From Plasmopara viticola (lineage: Eukaryota; Oomycota; Peronosporomycetes; Peronosporales; Peronosporaceae), in contig MBPM02000002.1 of assembly GCA_001695595.3 (NCBI GenBank), positions 434,001 through 498,000 of the forward strand: DNA of 64,000 nucleotides, written 5' to 3'. Positions 44,564 to 57,276 of the stretch are shown in pieces. Both the position numbers and the translations under genes were made by a program. Positions within the stretch are counted from its first letter, which is position 1; each line of letters opens with the position of its first letter. The notes under the pieces are model-generated. The model was not told where the DNA came from and made no database searches. It was given only the letters and a program-made list of their open reading frames with translations.

Positions 44564-47500
44564 TAGCTAGTCGAATTGAAACAGACTTAATTTTGCTAAT
44601 CTTCTAAAAGGACCACTCAGGCTATTTAGCTGATCTATATCATTTGCCAGCTAAAAAAATTTGGACTTAACAGAGTTTAACAAAAAGTTGGTTTTACCCC
44701 CTCGTACTCGCGCGTACAATCAGCAGTCCGCCAATGCCAACTCCTCTATTAAGAGCTGCCAAGCTTTCGGGGCCTGCATTGTGTGTATCAACACTACATC
44801 CATCATGAGGACTTAAATTTTCTAAGTAGTACTGGTGACCAGCAATTTGCTAATTCTAAAAATGCGGCTTCTGTCAGCAACCTTTCGGGGTTTTTAGCGA
44901 GACGAAGGTCTAAATTGTTTCCCTGCGGGACAAGCACGGATCATATGCTAATGATTACCACAGCAAAAGCAGCTGATATTTCTTTAATTAGCGACACTTG
45001 AGTCCATTGAGCCTGACTCGAGTCTGCGGGCTTATAGAAACCACTACTCTGGGTCCATATGACTTTCATAAAAGGTAGGCGGACGATCGACTGGTATTTT
45101 AATAGATTTTTTTAGGAAAACGAATGTCCCTTAGGAACGCTACATGAAGCTTTATGTGCCAGAAGGTGCTTCCTGTCAAAAGCAGCCTTAAGTAAATGCT
45201 TAGTCCTAGTACACGACATGCATCCTATCCGTAAAAGTAATACTGGCTTGCATGCTGGAATGTTAATGCCGAGGGTAGAAAAGCACGAGACCTCGATCAA
45301 ATCTCGAGACACGGACATCGAGATCAGCCGCTCAATCCTTAGCTGTGCTTGCGGATAATTTGAATGTAAGCCAGGGCAAATATACGCTCAAGATTATTGC
45401 TGTTAGTATGCTGCACCAATTTTATATCTATATACAGAGCAAGGTTTTTGAGACATTGTTGGATTGACGATGTTTTTGAAGATGCTTTGCGGGTAACTAC
45501 GCTCTGCTAGCAGCACCAGCTGCCAAAGACGCTAACAACATGTTCTTATAGTGTCAAGCTTAGCTATACCGATTGTTAATAGAACAACGTGTAATATAAG
45601 TCATCAATCGGGCAACGTAGGTTCGAATGACACAGTTGGTAAACTTTCCTATACTGTGTCATCATACATTCGCCGCTACCACGACAGCAGCACGAGCCCT
45701 TTGATGCCTTTGTCACCAAACGTCGATGAATAGCAAGGTGCAAAAAAAATCTTTTAAGCTCGTTTCCGAGTTGTATGCTCGGACGGACGAAAAGTGGTGA
45801 CTTGTCCATGTTAATATTCTGAACAGCATATTGGTACCTAAACAATCTACAGTGGGACCGATTCGCGCTTCTCATTACACTATGAAGCTAATTTGGTCAG
45901 TGGGGTGTCCAGCCCACCCAACTCGTTCATTATACGATCGGGCGTGAGTTACAGCACAACCTCGAAGCGCTGTTACTGTGCTCGACTGTGTTGGTGATTA
46001 CTAATCACCATACGACGGATGAAAGTGCCCATAGCCACCAGCGTATTGGTCTAAGATTGAAAGGATAGATATCATATGACCATGCGAGCAACTAGTAAAA
46101 GACTAAACTTCGGTCTAAAGAAAAGGGACTTTGCGACGCACATCAACACCCCGCACTGAAATGCGTGACTGCAGATCTCATGAAGCGCATGAGTTTTGTG
46201 GTCGAGTTGACCGCCACCAGAAAGTCCATCTCCTCAAAGTTTTTCAGTCCAGGATCGAGTCAATGAAATCGTGGTCTGACCTCCAGGGCTAGCTCCGATA
46301 ACAATTTCAAGCGCATACATTTTATTGCGTAATACATATTTCATCTCATGTATAAAAACAATACCGAGGCGGACCTGCTTCCTCCGATCGCCAAAGCGAG
46401 CGTCATATTTAAGTGAGATGAGTTGTCTAGTGGGGGCTTGTCACGGGCACCAAGAAATTTTCGTCAATGGCGCGGGTATTCCTCCTAACAGAACTTCCGA
46501 AGGATCTTGAAATTAAGTTGTCTTAAGTTAACCGTTTGACAAAACGGCACTTTAGACTCACGGGCATAAAGTACTCCGTCAAAAAAATAGATTTTGGGCT
46601 CTTGATGTTTACAATTCCAGAATAAGGTTTTTGACCGAATCGTGGTGGCGCCAGTGTTGACAATTAAAATATATTATTATGTCAGATGCAAACCACCCTT
46701 AAATTTTGGAATGCAACGACGCCAAGCAAATTTTCTGATTGCGGTAGTTAGCGCTTGCGCATAGTCGCCTTCAGGTCGCTCTGAAAGAATAGATTCATCA
46801 AGATTAAATCTCTATCAAGTCTTTCGTCTCGAAAGAGTATAGGCGGTGCACAAAGCAAATAAGCGTACTGCTGGGTGGCTTGGTTTGCATCATCTCCTCC
46901 TCGCTCTCATCGGGTCTATCACAGGAGAGCAATTTGCGTCAACACCCAACGTTGAGCGACTCACGTAGCATGAGCTAGTGAGTTCGGCAACTAGACCCAC
47001 TCAGAAATATAAACTTGGTGTCAGACTTACTGTCCAAGCGATTGACCTCGCCAAAAAGACAAAATATTCGTGGTTTCCAAAGGCAGGAACCCAAAAACTT
47101 TGGTTGATAAGGTCACTAATTTCGGGGACCAGCGAGAAGAGGGCGAAGTCAAAGACAACAATTCTAGGCCAATGAGGTTGTATAGACAATGTTGCTATGA
47201 GCTTTAAACTTTTAAGTAGCCTTAGCAAGCGAAGAGTCGGGTGAGTGCTCGCCGGAGTGCACGCGGCACTTCTTGTTAAATTCATCGTTCAAAGGCAAAA
47301 AGTGCTTGTCCACCGTCGGGCGAGGCAAAACGATCGGCACGTGCTAGCCGTTGCGGTAAAGTGAGAGGTTCATGTTCTCTTGATCGAGCTGTTCTTCGAT
47401 AGAAAAACTATAAGAGTTCGCTCCACACAGTGCAGATGCAGCCTTTGTTGCGGGCGCAGAAGTTGTTGTTGATACAAAAAAGCCTTTGGAAGCCGACGCG

Positions 47501-48180
47501 ATAGACTTCAAAATTAGTTGGACATATAAAAATGAACTGGCCTTCTTTGTTCCTGTTTGGTCATCGTTATGACCACACCGATTTTTTTCGTATGAAAGTC
47601 AAAGAGTAAGCATTAGTCAATTAAACACTTTCTCAATCTTCCTTTTGCTTTTTAAGTGTCTTCACTTCTGTCGCAATGACTTCTCCTCGTAAGCTTCAAG
47701 TTGTTAAAAAAAAAGTAATACCGATCAGGTGTTTTTGGGACAGCTTCTGATGCAAAACATCGGCTTTATGTAACATTCTGTCACATACACCTCAGAAATA
47801 CTGCAAAATAAATTGCACTCGAACATTTAGGTCCCCAAAATATTGACAATTTTTTATTTTCCCACAAATCATTTATCGTACAATTTCCAACATTTACGGC
47901 TGACTGATGCACACGATTATGTCGCCTGTTGGGCGAAGTCAATGTCTGACTCACGGACGATGATGCTTTTCGCAAAGAGCAAATTTACACCGTAGCAAAT
48001 TCGGTCAGCCGTTCCTTTCTGACGACGAAGAGTCTGCATATTCGTAAAGCGTGCAGCAAGATGCGTAAGCATGCGCTCACAGTCGTATATGCAATCTGCT
48101 AATCGTCGCTCTGAGATCGGGCTGTAGACCGCCATCAGGATTACAACGGAGACGCTTCTCCCATGGGTCCGTCAGAAGAA
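44564..48180. other. About 3.6 kb without a recognisable gene
   Basis: Short frames on both strands (for example 45576-45875 minus and 47001-47285 minus) carry no motif that I recognise, and none shows a convincing start, signal peptide or splice pattern. The right end may be the decayed body of a hAT transposon. Confidence 0.4.
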
Positions 48181-48211
48181 AATTAATCGTTCTGCAAAGC
48201 TATCATGGATA

Positions 48212-48433
48212 GTGAGCGAAGGCATCTCATTATGCCATTTCTGCGACGTTCTGCTGTTTCTAATCCCACCCACATCAGATGCTGTGAGGCGACTATTCCG
48301 TGTGGCCCGCATGGTGCGCACGACCGTATGTATATCCCCCATGACACTGGCAAAAATTTTGGTCTTAAGTGACGTCACTACCGTCAGATCAATACGAATG
48401 TTGCAAAATTTAAACACGAGTTCACTAAGCTAA
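48212..48433 (+). pseudogene. hAT-family transposase C-terminal remnant
   Basis: The 73-aa frame contains LIPPTSDAVRRLFRVARMV followed by SPMTLAKILVLS. This corresponds to the hAT dimerisation region ('IPPTSnxVERxFSxAR...' then 'spxTLExlLFLrxN'). The key E-R-F-S residues are partly changed (RRLFR). No catalytic DDE region or terminal inverted repeats were recognised upstream, so this is a fragment. Confidence 0.5.
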
Positions 48434-48645
48434 GGGTGCCTACGTACTGTACCAATGGAATTAAGCGATTTGTACATTGCTCGACGTGTGCAATGAGTTT
48501 TCATCGATGATTCACGCGATGACAGATGGAACTCGTAGCAATTGTTAACTGGGCAATGATGGATTAAGTTGCGTATTGATTTTTAGTGCCATTAAAAGTA
48601 TCGTACTTATCAGCAGGCGGTCCTCATCCTCGAAACCTCGTTGAC

Positions 48646-50694
48646 ATGCAAGCAATACCGGATCGCAGCCGGGACAGGTCTCTTACCGCTGCAATAGCTT
48701 CTCCAGTCGTCGACAAAAACGCGACAGCTTCCAGTAGAAAACGCACGCGACGGCAATGCTCTCGGTCCGACTGCGCTAAAGTCGACGCGGGTGGAGGCTT
48801 TTGCGTGGCTCACGGAGGCGGCAAAAAGTGCTCGTTTCCAGGATGTCCAAAAGGATACCAGACCGGTGGGTTCTGTAGACAACACGGTGGTGGCGCGCGC
48901 TGTCAAGTGGGTGGATGCAATAAAGTGGATGCTGGGAGAGGCCTGTGTCGGGCACACGGCGGCGGCAAGCGCTGTCAGGTCGCTGAGTGTCCAAAAGCTG
49001 ATGTCGGGGGCGGTTTCTGTACGGCGCATGGTGGTGGAAGGCGCTGTTCAGAGCTAGGGTGCTTCAAGATTGACCAAGGAGGAGGCAAATGCCGAGCACA
49101 TGGTGGTGCGAGACGCTGTCGACGACGCAATTGTCTGCAACCGGCTCGTGGGGCAACCGGATTCTGCACAGAGCACGGTGGTGCACGAGTGTGCTCGGTA
49201 CTAAGCTGTAGACGACTCGTCCGTTCATTAAATGATACTGCAATCATGTGTGCAATGTGTGCAAGGAATCAAAAGCAGAAAGGAGCAATGGGTCGAATGC
49301 AACCGAATGACAGCAAGCAAGTGCGAGGTAGTCCGCACACCAGGAGGATACCGACGCTAGACGATTCCCATGCGTCAATCTTGACGTCATTGTCACCCAT
49401 GTCACCCAGTTCTGCAAACGTACGATGTGACGGCTCTCAGGTTGCCAATTGCTTGAACAATGGCTGTTCGCGTTGTTATGGAGGCGAGTGTAATTGCATC
49501 GCTAGCTGCAAGTGCAATCGTCCAACCCCCCAGTCTACAACACAAGTCATGCCTACACTTAGGAGAAGCAACGTCATCCCAGACGTTGCGACACCCACAA
49601 ACTCGACAATCTGTGCGAGCGAGGTGCCTCAAGTCAATAACACGTCGACGTCAAGACCATCCTTGATTATACGATTTTTACTTCAGATTAAAGTGCACTC
49701 AGATTTGATCGGAATTGAGGCTATTGTGGCGATAGTGTCAACTATATCGGGTGTACGAAGCGTACATGTCATCTCGGAAAACACTTTACCATCCGTTTCT
49801 TCAAATCATAATCTGGAAAGCGATAAAGTGGCTGATGCTTCGAGTTCGCACACTAATTCATCAACGCATTACATTGCGGTACGCGGACGTCAAGACGTGG
49901 ACTTCAACACATCCTTTGCATCGCTTGAAAAGCTTCAGATTGCTGCCATAAACATTATAGAAGAATCAGCAATTGCGTGGACTCGGAAAGAAGTGGTGCT
50001 ACGAGTGCCTGATATAATGTGTCCTGCAAACTGCGGCACGGCTGTGCTCAATGCAGTTCGGGCACTTGGAGGAGTGGAGGCAGCTAAATTACACTTTCAG
50101 CACCGTCGACTTGTTGTTCGCGGAGATATGGAAGCCGACGCCATCCAAAGTGCTATAGCCGACATTGGATTCGACTCCAAGGTTGATGCTGAGACCCCAT
50201 TGCCTCGAAGATTCCGATTCCGTGTCGATGACCTGAGTGATGTTGGTGTATCCGGAGTCAAGTTGCAAAATGTTTTTAAGGCTGTGGAAGGCGTAGAGCA
50301 TGTCGTGCTTTTCACGGACCGTTTCGAAGTCCTCGTTGTTGCCATGCTTCTCGACTCAAATCCTCTCTTAGAAGCCGCCAAATGTATTGGTTTTGAGATG
50401 CTGGAATTAGCAGAAGAAGCTTGCGGCATTTCAATGGACGTTGTGTCACCCTCTCTTGGATCATTTGACGATGATGTATCAAATACTCCGGACGGAAAGT
50501 ATAACTTTCACAAGTGTGATATGCGTGTTTGTCCCCAAATTGGTTGCCCAAGGTACATGACGACAGTAGCGCACACAGCGGCATTAGCTGTCGGTTGGGC
50601 TGTGCCTGGGTGTGGCATGGCCAATGGAGGAGAATGTACATGCGGTGATAGCTGCAAGTGCGTGGGTTGTCCAGAACATAATCCTGCCTCTTGA
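48646..50694 (+). CDS. WRKY19-like CCCH zinc-repeat protein with HMA-like domains and Cys-rich tail
   Basis: I start at the first in-frame ATG (48646), giving 682 aa; the frame is open upstream to about 48586, and an AG near 48612 could be a splice acceptor of an earlier exon. Residues about 38-185 are six repeats of CX4CX9-10CX2HGG (for example CAKVDAGGGFCVAHGGGKK) plus a degenerate seventh, the zinc-binding repeat of WRKY19-like proteins. No WRKY domain is present. A Cys-rich stretch follows (CYGGECNCIASCKCN). The second half has ferredoxin-like HMA segments, one with the metal site MCPANC and the pattern AVRALGGVEAAKLHFQHRRL, and others without CXXC. The C-terminus (GGECTCGDSCKCVGCPEH) looks like metallothionein. 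A copper- or zinc-responsive regulator is a reasonable guess, unproven. Convergent with the next gene. Confidence 0.8.
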   Translation: MQAIPDRSRDRSLTAAIASPVVDKNATASSRKRTRRQCSRSDCAKVDAGGGFCVAHGGGKKCSFPGCPKGYQTGGFCRQHGGGARCQVGGCNKVDAGRGLCRAHGGGKRCQVAECPKADVGGGFCTAHGGGRRCSELGCFKIDQGGGKCRAHGGARRCRRRNCLQPARGATGFCTEHGGARVCSVLSCRRLVRSLNDTAIMCAMCARNQKQKGAMGRMQPNDSKQVRGSPHTRRIPTLDDSHASILTSLSPMSPSSANVRCDGSQVANCLNNGCSRCYGGECNCIASCKCNRPTPQSTTQVMPTLRRSNVIPDVATPTNSTICASEVPQVNNTSTSRPSLIIRFLLQIKVHSDLIGIEAIVAIVSTISGVRSVHVISENTLPSVSSNHNLESDKVADASSSHTNSSTHYIAVRGRQDVDFNTSFASLEKLQIAAINIIEESAIAWTRKEVVLRVPDIMCPANCGTAVLNAVRALGGVEAAKLHFQHRRLVVRGDMEADAIQSAIADIGFDSKVDAETPLPRRFRFRVDDLSDVGVSGVKLQNVFKAVEGVEHVVLFTDRFEVLVVAMLLDSNPLLEAAKCIGFEMLELAEEACGISMDVVSPSLGSFDDDVSNTPDGKYNFHKCDMRVCPQIGCPRYMTTVAHTAALAVGWAVPGCGMANGGECTCGDSCKCVGCPEHNPAS

Positions 50695-50767
50695 CCACCA
50701 ATTGCTGGTTAGTGTATCAGTAAAAAGATGCTAGAGATTCCTTGTGTGCGCTGTATACGACGACAAA

Positions 50768-53106
50768 TTAAATGTTTTTTCTCCATGCTGGTACTGCACG
50801 TGGCTGTATCGGGATATGTCCAAAGCTTTTAAACTTGACGTCAGGAATTGCTTTCATGCCGGGAAAATAAGTGTCATGAGCACCTTGGCGTTCCCGTCGT
50901 CGCCTCTTTTTCTGAATGTCCTGTTTACTAAGATCCCGTGCTTTCGAGGCTGCAGTCGCATTGAACACCATGACAGGTTTCGGCAAGGCTTTCACCTGTT
51001 CATCACTAGCTTTAGGCTCAGGACGACGCGGAAGCTCCTGTCGCTTTTGTTTCTTTAATTCCATTTCTTGAAGCCGCAAGCGCTTTGCCTTTGCAGATTC
51101 AATGGCGATTCGAGAGCGCGCAACTAACTCCTCTTTAGGCGTCTATTCCCCACCCAAACAAAAGGACCTCTTACTTGATGAAGCAACACAGCAAATTAAA
51201 GCTGACACAACGCACCGGAGATGACGATGGTCCGGATTCAATTGGATGATTTTCGCCGCCACCACCTTCCTGTTGATGCTTTGTTGAGCTGTCTAGCATC
51301 ATTGCCGCTTGCTCCTTTTGTAGTTTGTACAGCAGCACTTTTTGCTTCGCATCCAGTTGCTCTTGTCTCCGCTAATTAAGTAACAGATGTAAAAATTTAG
51401 CAGTTTACCCGTGATCATCAGTAGTCGCTTACCTTTGCTTCTAATGCGTCGCGCTTAATTTGAAGCTGGAGCTTTCGCTGCTTCTGCTCTCCTTCTTTCT
51501 CTTTTTTTTCTCGCTTCCATTGTTCTAAAAGACGCTCTGTCTCCTCTCGCTTCTTCTGGTCAATTGATCCAGCACTATGTTTGTGAGAAACGCCGTCGCG
51601 TTGCGCTTGTGTCGTTTTAGCCAGAGGTTTAGTGTCGAGCACGTTGCCGTCAACATCAAAGCCACATTGAATAAGTTGCTGTCGTTCCTCATCTTTGCGT
51701 CTTTTCCATTCCTGTATTACACGCTTTTTCTCCTCTACAAGAGCAAGATGACGAAGATACCACTCAAAATGCGAGCGCACAGAAGTTCTGGTTTGCGTGA
51801 CAACTTTTTGCATACATTTGCGAAGAAAGCGCGCAACTCGGGTTTCAAAATCACACTGGTTGCTGATTTGAGGATCTTTTTCGTCATTAGAGTTTTGATT
51901 TAAGAAATCGTATTGCTGCAAGTGCGTATCCACATCATCCAGGGACAAATTTTGGAGTAGTACTTCGTCAGTGAGACCGCATTTTACTAGTAATCCCGTA
52001 AATGTGGCATGCTCTCCATCGTCCCAACCACCCTCTAGCCCTCCTGACCGTATAATTGCCTCATTAAGCCAACGCACCCGACCAATCATTGCAGTCTCAT
52101 CTGACGTAGCAGTGCTCACCCTTCGGTCGTGTTCCTGGGTATGACTACTGCAAGTAGCGCTCTCGCCGTCGTGATCACTTTTGCTATGTCCTCCATGTAC
52201 CAACTTTCCATTTCCAAGCGCACAATCAACCCCGCGATCAAGTCGCCGCGGTGTCGCTTTTTTCCAGCTCGCCATCTTTTCCATGAACAATGTAAGCGCT
52301 TTTTCTACCACTCGTTCCTCCACCATCGATTCCTCGAACTGCTGCAATTGATCCTGTCGAAACTTTGCAAGTGCCATTTCCATCGCATCGATTGTCTCTT
52401 GAAGCTCCGAGAAATACTGGTTGCCATTCGCAATCTCCTCCACCTTCACTTGCACATTGTTTACCATGCTGTTCAAGTGTCTCAATTGATGCTTTATTTC
52501 AGAAACATCCTTGCTTCTCAACATGTCCAGATCTTCAAACTGCTTATGCACTTCAGCTGCTGCTACACAGCACGTCGAGCTCATCCATGATCCTGCGTTA
52601 GCGTAGTAAGCCTGCCACGCACTTTGACACTCTTTTTCCAGAATCCGCCCTCTTGCCTTGTACAGCAGCTGCTTTTCAATCCATTCAACCTCTTCTTTGC
52701 CAAGTCGACGCATACCACCACTCTTTGGGTCGTCAGTAGATGACGCTCCTCCCCTTCTTCTTATAGCTACGATCTTTCGCGTTGTCTTGAGCATCTCTGG
52801 CTGTCGCAATTCATCGTCGGGCCTCTCAACGCGCTCTGACTGGATTCCATCACGGGCAGCTGACACTTTGTCGTGCTGTCTGGCAGAAGTGGCTCGGTCG
52901 CTGCTTTGTAGTCGCTCGTTCACGATGGCGTCTACACTGCGGTGTGTCCGGGACTCTAGTGGCTGTTTACGATCGTAGAGAGATGCAGAGGTATTTCCAC
53001 TGCGCTTTAAATGTTTTTCTCGCACAGTTTTGTCATTGAGATCGCGTAGTTGACGCAAGTGATGGAGCTGTTGCCCACCAAGCGGCCAGCGATAGACGTG
53101 GTGCAT
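50768..53106 (-). CDS. CCDC112-like coiled-coil protein (three exons)
   Basis: Three exons join in phase 0: 53106-51433, 51371-51216 and 51142-50768, giving 734 aa. Intron 1 (61 nt) has donor GTAAGC and acceptor TTAG; intron 2 (73 nt) has donor GTGCGT and acceptor ATAG. The protein is charged and mainly coiled coil, especially the Lys/Glu-rich QWKREKKEKEGEQKQRKLQL near the end of exon 1 and YKLQKEQAAMML in exon 2. The C-terminus ends HIPIQPRAVPAWRKNI, which resembles the 'P..A.P.WR..' ending of CCDC112/CCDC148-type proteins, linked to centrioles and cilia in animals. That assignment is from memory of the family and moderate; a flagellar or centrosomal role would fit a zoospore-forming oomycete. 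The stop codon lies 73 bp from that of the convergent neighbour. Confidence 0.75.
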
Positions 53107-55924
53107 GGCGTCGCTTCAACTTGACCAAAAACCGGTATCAACATGGACGCCCGCAAAACGAATAAATACAGGTATCGAAACATACGTCGTCCCGTAACCG
53201 CTACCATACCAACAGATTTGGTCATTTATTAGAAATTAAAGGTGAGATGCAGTGCACCAGTCTTTCGGTTGCACATACCGATCATTCCAGACCAAAGAAA
53301 ATTTAAATCTTTCAGCCGACCTCTCTTTGGAAGGTGCTGTGTATTCCCGTCAGTTCGTAGTCAATCCTGGATAGACTGTCTTGATCACGATTAAGGCTTC
53401 GCCATAGATTGCACGACTTTTCATTGTCGAACGATCGTCAGCATTCGCGACTCTTATTTCTGCGAAGCAGATAGAGGACGTAATGGCGCCCAAGTTTATG
53501 AGCAGAGCTACGCCCTGGATCTCAGGCAGCACAGGATCCATTGCCTTAGGCTAAACCGCCTACTGCAGCATTCTTGCGGGTATAGCTTTGAAGTTACACC
53601 TTTAAAGAAAAGGGGTACCAAAACATTCGGAGCAAGCAGTCACAAAAATGGCCACGAAAGTGTGCATGTTGCGCTTGCACTCTATACCATTAAGGTCAAG
53701 CTATGAGCTAAGCTTTAAACAGTGTTTTTTTGTCAAATTGAGTGCTTCATTTTTGGTAGAGCAAACTTGATCAGGCAAGAACAGTGTTTCCTATGAAATA
53801 ATGTAAGTCCCGCGTGCTAAGCTTTTCTAGTCTTACGTCAAGAATTGCACGAGCTTTATGATCTAGGGGATAGACACACGGCTTTGGCGACACTCCCAAA
53901 ATAGTCTAAGGTGATTGCGAAGGGCAGGCCCGCCTCGCGCGCAGTTCTTTAAAGTGCAGATAGTGAAGCAAATTTAGCGAATTATATCCGGACTTCATCT
54001 GCAAACAGGTCAATTTTTCCGTGAGTGGCTCCGTCATGCATAAACAGAATGTGTCCGTGATTCGGGTCTACTTAATTGCTGCTATGCGCCGCGACCTCTG
54101 CTGTCATAGCCACGGCACCTAAGGGTATATGGCTCGTACTTAACCCAAATAGGGCCGACAACGTAAATTTTCTTTTAGCATCAGAGCAAACTTAAATTTT
54201 GTTAGTAGAAATCGTACCTCCAGAATTACGATCATCAGCAACTACTGGAGTTGAACTAAGTTTCTATCATAGGCTTGTGGCTGATACACACCACCGCATC
54301 AAGTTTATCAGAGTCTGATACTTGAAGAAGAAATCATCAGCGATGGACCATCGATTGTACACGCGAAATATGTCTGGCTGTCAAATGTAAAGACTTCGGT
54401 AGCACGACTTCCTATCTTGTTTTCGAACATGGCCAAAAGCACCTGGATTAGCTGGCGGGCAAAACCATACCCGATTTTGTGCACCAGGCCTTCAGTGACA
54501 CCCAAAACCTTTCTTGAGAAGAAGCCTGATCAGTAACACACACACAAAAAATATTGGATGTAACGATGAAGCTACTATCTTTTTTACGTTATTTGTGACG
54601 ACGTCTTAGTAACCTTCATTAATGGAGAATTAAAGTTGCTGATACTACCGGCAACCAAAGGCACCTAGGAAAGCGACTTAAATGTAGTTCACATATAGGC
54701 AATATAGCACCACCAATTGTGGACACCATTGGTCCACGAAATAAAGTGGATAGCATTATGTTAGCATTGCACCATTAACAAAGTTCTTCAGGCGCTTAAA
54801 CGGGTTACATAGGTTTGCAAGATTAAGAAGGTGACATGGCTCTACATGTGGGCCTTCAAAAATCCTCACGATAGAAAAGCTTTTCCGCTATAGATGTTAT
54901 GACCCTGGGTGTCGCAAACAACAACAAGGCTAAGGAAAATGTTTGTCTACAGAGTTTTATTAAACTCTCATGACACATCAGTTGCCCTTCAACAAAAATA
55001 CTTTTGAAGGTGGTATAGCAACAAGTGCGGCGAGGTCAACGAATCAATGTTCTAGACCATTTTCGGCTAAACCACGCTGAAGATTACTGCTTCACCGTAC
55101 GTCCTCGTTCTCAATAAAGAAAACTATTATGTCCTTCTGGAGGTCTACTTTTACTTCCGTCGGGATACCACGTACACCAAATCTGTACCTAAAGGGAGTC
55201 GTGGCACCTGGACTGAATCCATCACCGATCTATTTGGCAATAAGTGCTTGTCGGCTTTTCGTATGCCGGTGCTCAGGGCTAAGTGAGAATACAGTCCACT
55301 AAGCAGCGGTTCATGTCGCCAAAGCTTATTTTGAAGCCTAAACGATGATTGTCAAGCAACAGCTTCCCGTCAGTTTGGAGACAAATCCTGTCAATAGTGG
55401 CCTATAAACTGCCGACAGCAAGGTATGCACGGTACGAGCTAGTGTTGAAGCCGCTTTGGCAGATTAGCGAGAGAGATGGTACCTGGACGATTATGTTTAA
55501 TTGCTTCATCGACTCGCACAGGAAGCCATGAAGGCCACTGAACTTTACTGTTGGAGCGGACAAACAATCAAGCTTATTATAACGGCCTTTTGATGCATTG
55601 TTTAATCAACTTCATATTGGCAAAAGAGCACGTCATAGGCATCACATATTAAGTCTCGTATAAAAGCAGTTGATATAAGGTAGTGTTCCTCACCAATAGC
55701 TTTTTTTTACCACGGCATACAAATGGGAATAGTTAACCGTAGAAAAACGCGGGGGAAGTACACATTTTAAGAAAGGTATTTGTCGAGCCATCTAACCAAA
55801 GTATGGTTTCACGATTCAGCTTTAAAAAAATCGCTGGATAAGTGGCTGTCCGCATCATTAATATATGGTGCACTTGAGTTTTTCTGATTGTCTATGCAAA
55901 AGCTGTATAGGTGGAATTTCATGC
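53107..55924. other. About 2.8 kb without a recognisable gene
   Basis: The left end should hold the promoter of the coiled-coil gene. The 63-aa minus-strand frame at 53350-53541 starts with ATG and looks coding-like, but I recognise no family. Other frames are short. Confidence 0.4.
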
Positions 55925-55937
55925 ATATTAAATCTTG

Positions 55938-56271
55938 TATTGTATTGTATTGTATTGTATTACGTTATCGCGTTGCCAAGTTATGCACGTGCTAGGCTCT
56001 ATGGCTAGTCCACGGCATAGAGTGGTGTCCGCATACGTCGAGTCTCGTTCGGCGGGCAGTGCAGCCAGCACCGAGGCCGTGAGGGTCTTCCATTATTTTG
56101 TGTACTTCTGACTTGGTAAGAGCCCAGGTGGCGCCCTGGTGCTGGAGACCGTCGCGTCGAGGGTGAGACTCGTTAGAGACCTGCAGATGCCCGAGAGCAC
56201 CTGCCCGAAGCGCGCGAGCATTTAGCCCCCGCGCTTGGAAGGAGGGCGTCACCCCAACCTTTTCCGAAAAA
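55938..56271 (-). mobile_element. Short non-autonomous LINE-derived element, copy 2
   Basis: This 334-bp element is on the minus strand and is flanked by the 13-bp direct repeat ATATTAAATCTTG (55925-55937 and 56272-56284). The pentanucleotide tail (ATACA)n lies at 55938-55962 and reads TATTG on the plus strand. The body is almost identical to 38513-38837, including the join between the CTTACCAAGTCAGA block and the GCACTGCCCGCCGAACGAGA block. Shared internal structure in two places shows that it spreads as a defined family. It depends on a LINE for movement. Confidence 0.88.
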
Positions 56272-56284
56272 TATTAAATCTTGC

Positions 56285-57276
56285 CTGCAAAAAAAAAGTT
56301 TCTTCTGTTACTATTTATGATATCCTATACACGAAAAGAAAGATCGGTCTATTTTAGTGCTTTTAGATAAAGATAAGCATATAAAAAATACAAAAATATT
56401 TTAATCTGATTGTCTTCATTTGGAAGCTTTTAAACAGATCGATCTTTTCTCTTGTTAAGAGGATTTCATGATCAGTGACATAAGAAACATTTTTTGGCTG
56501 ATTCCGAATACAAATCTTTAGTGTGTAGAAAAAGCGAAATCGGTGATACTCTGAATTTGACCCTTTATTTCCAGGAATGCCAGGAAGGCGCAAATGGAGC
56601 TTTGAAGTCGTTCTTGGATGCGTTCTCATTTCCTCAAAATTTTAACAGAAGTGCCAGCTATATTCATCACCACCGTTTTGTGTGTGTGTGCCAAAGTCGC
56701 ACCACACGTTGCACAGAAGAGGCTTGTAGGAATCCACAAAATCTTGTGATGTGTTTCAGCTGCTTAGTGGCAACAGTAAATGCAGTTAGCTTTTTATGCA
56801 TTTTGAAGCTAGCGAGTCTTACAAATAGCACTAACTGCGCATTAGACACATGCGGGAAGGCGTCTTAGAACCTTTGTGATGGTCCAGGCAGACACATTAT
56901 CGGCGTAAATTTAAGATTGACGTTTTAGTGCTACCAGGTCTGACGGGCAATACAGCATCCTGAACCTCGGGGGCTTTAAGAAGATTTATCGTCTTCCGGT
57001 GATGGAGTGCTCACTTTTTTTTAAAAAGATCCAAGTATGCGACAGACCGCAGTCTGAAACTGCTAATTAAATGCAACAGATTTTTTTAGTCCACCTTGAC
57101 ATCTTGACAAGCGACTGAACTTTTTGAGAGTATCTTTATCTCTTTTAAACATCTTTTGAAGCACGTCAGTATGCAAATCGAAACATATGTAAGTAGTGTA
57201 TCAGGAAGCTTCATCTAAGACGGCAAGCCAGCTCTCCAACGCAATGATCGGCTTTATGCGACGGTCCGCTAAACGT
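56285..57276. other. Stretch without a confirmed gene
   Basis: A 124-aa plus-strand frame at 56494-56868 is Cys-rich but has no recognisable domain, and its minus-strand shadow is also open. I do not call it a gene. Confidence 0.35.

Noticed and set aside
53350..53541. 63-aa minus-strand frame with an ATG start and coding-like composition
   Set aside because: No family recognised, no splice partners found, short enough to be chance.
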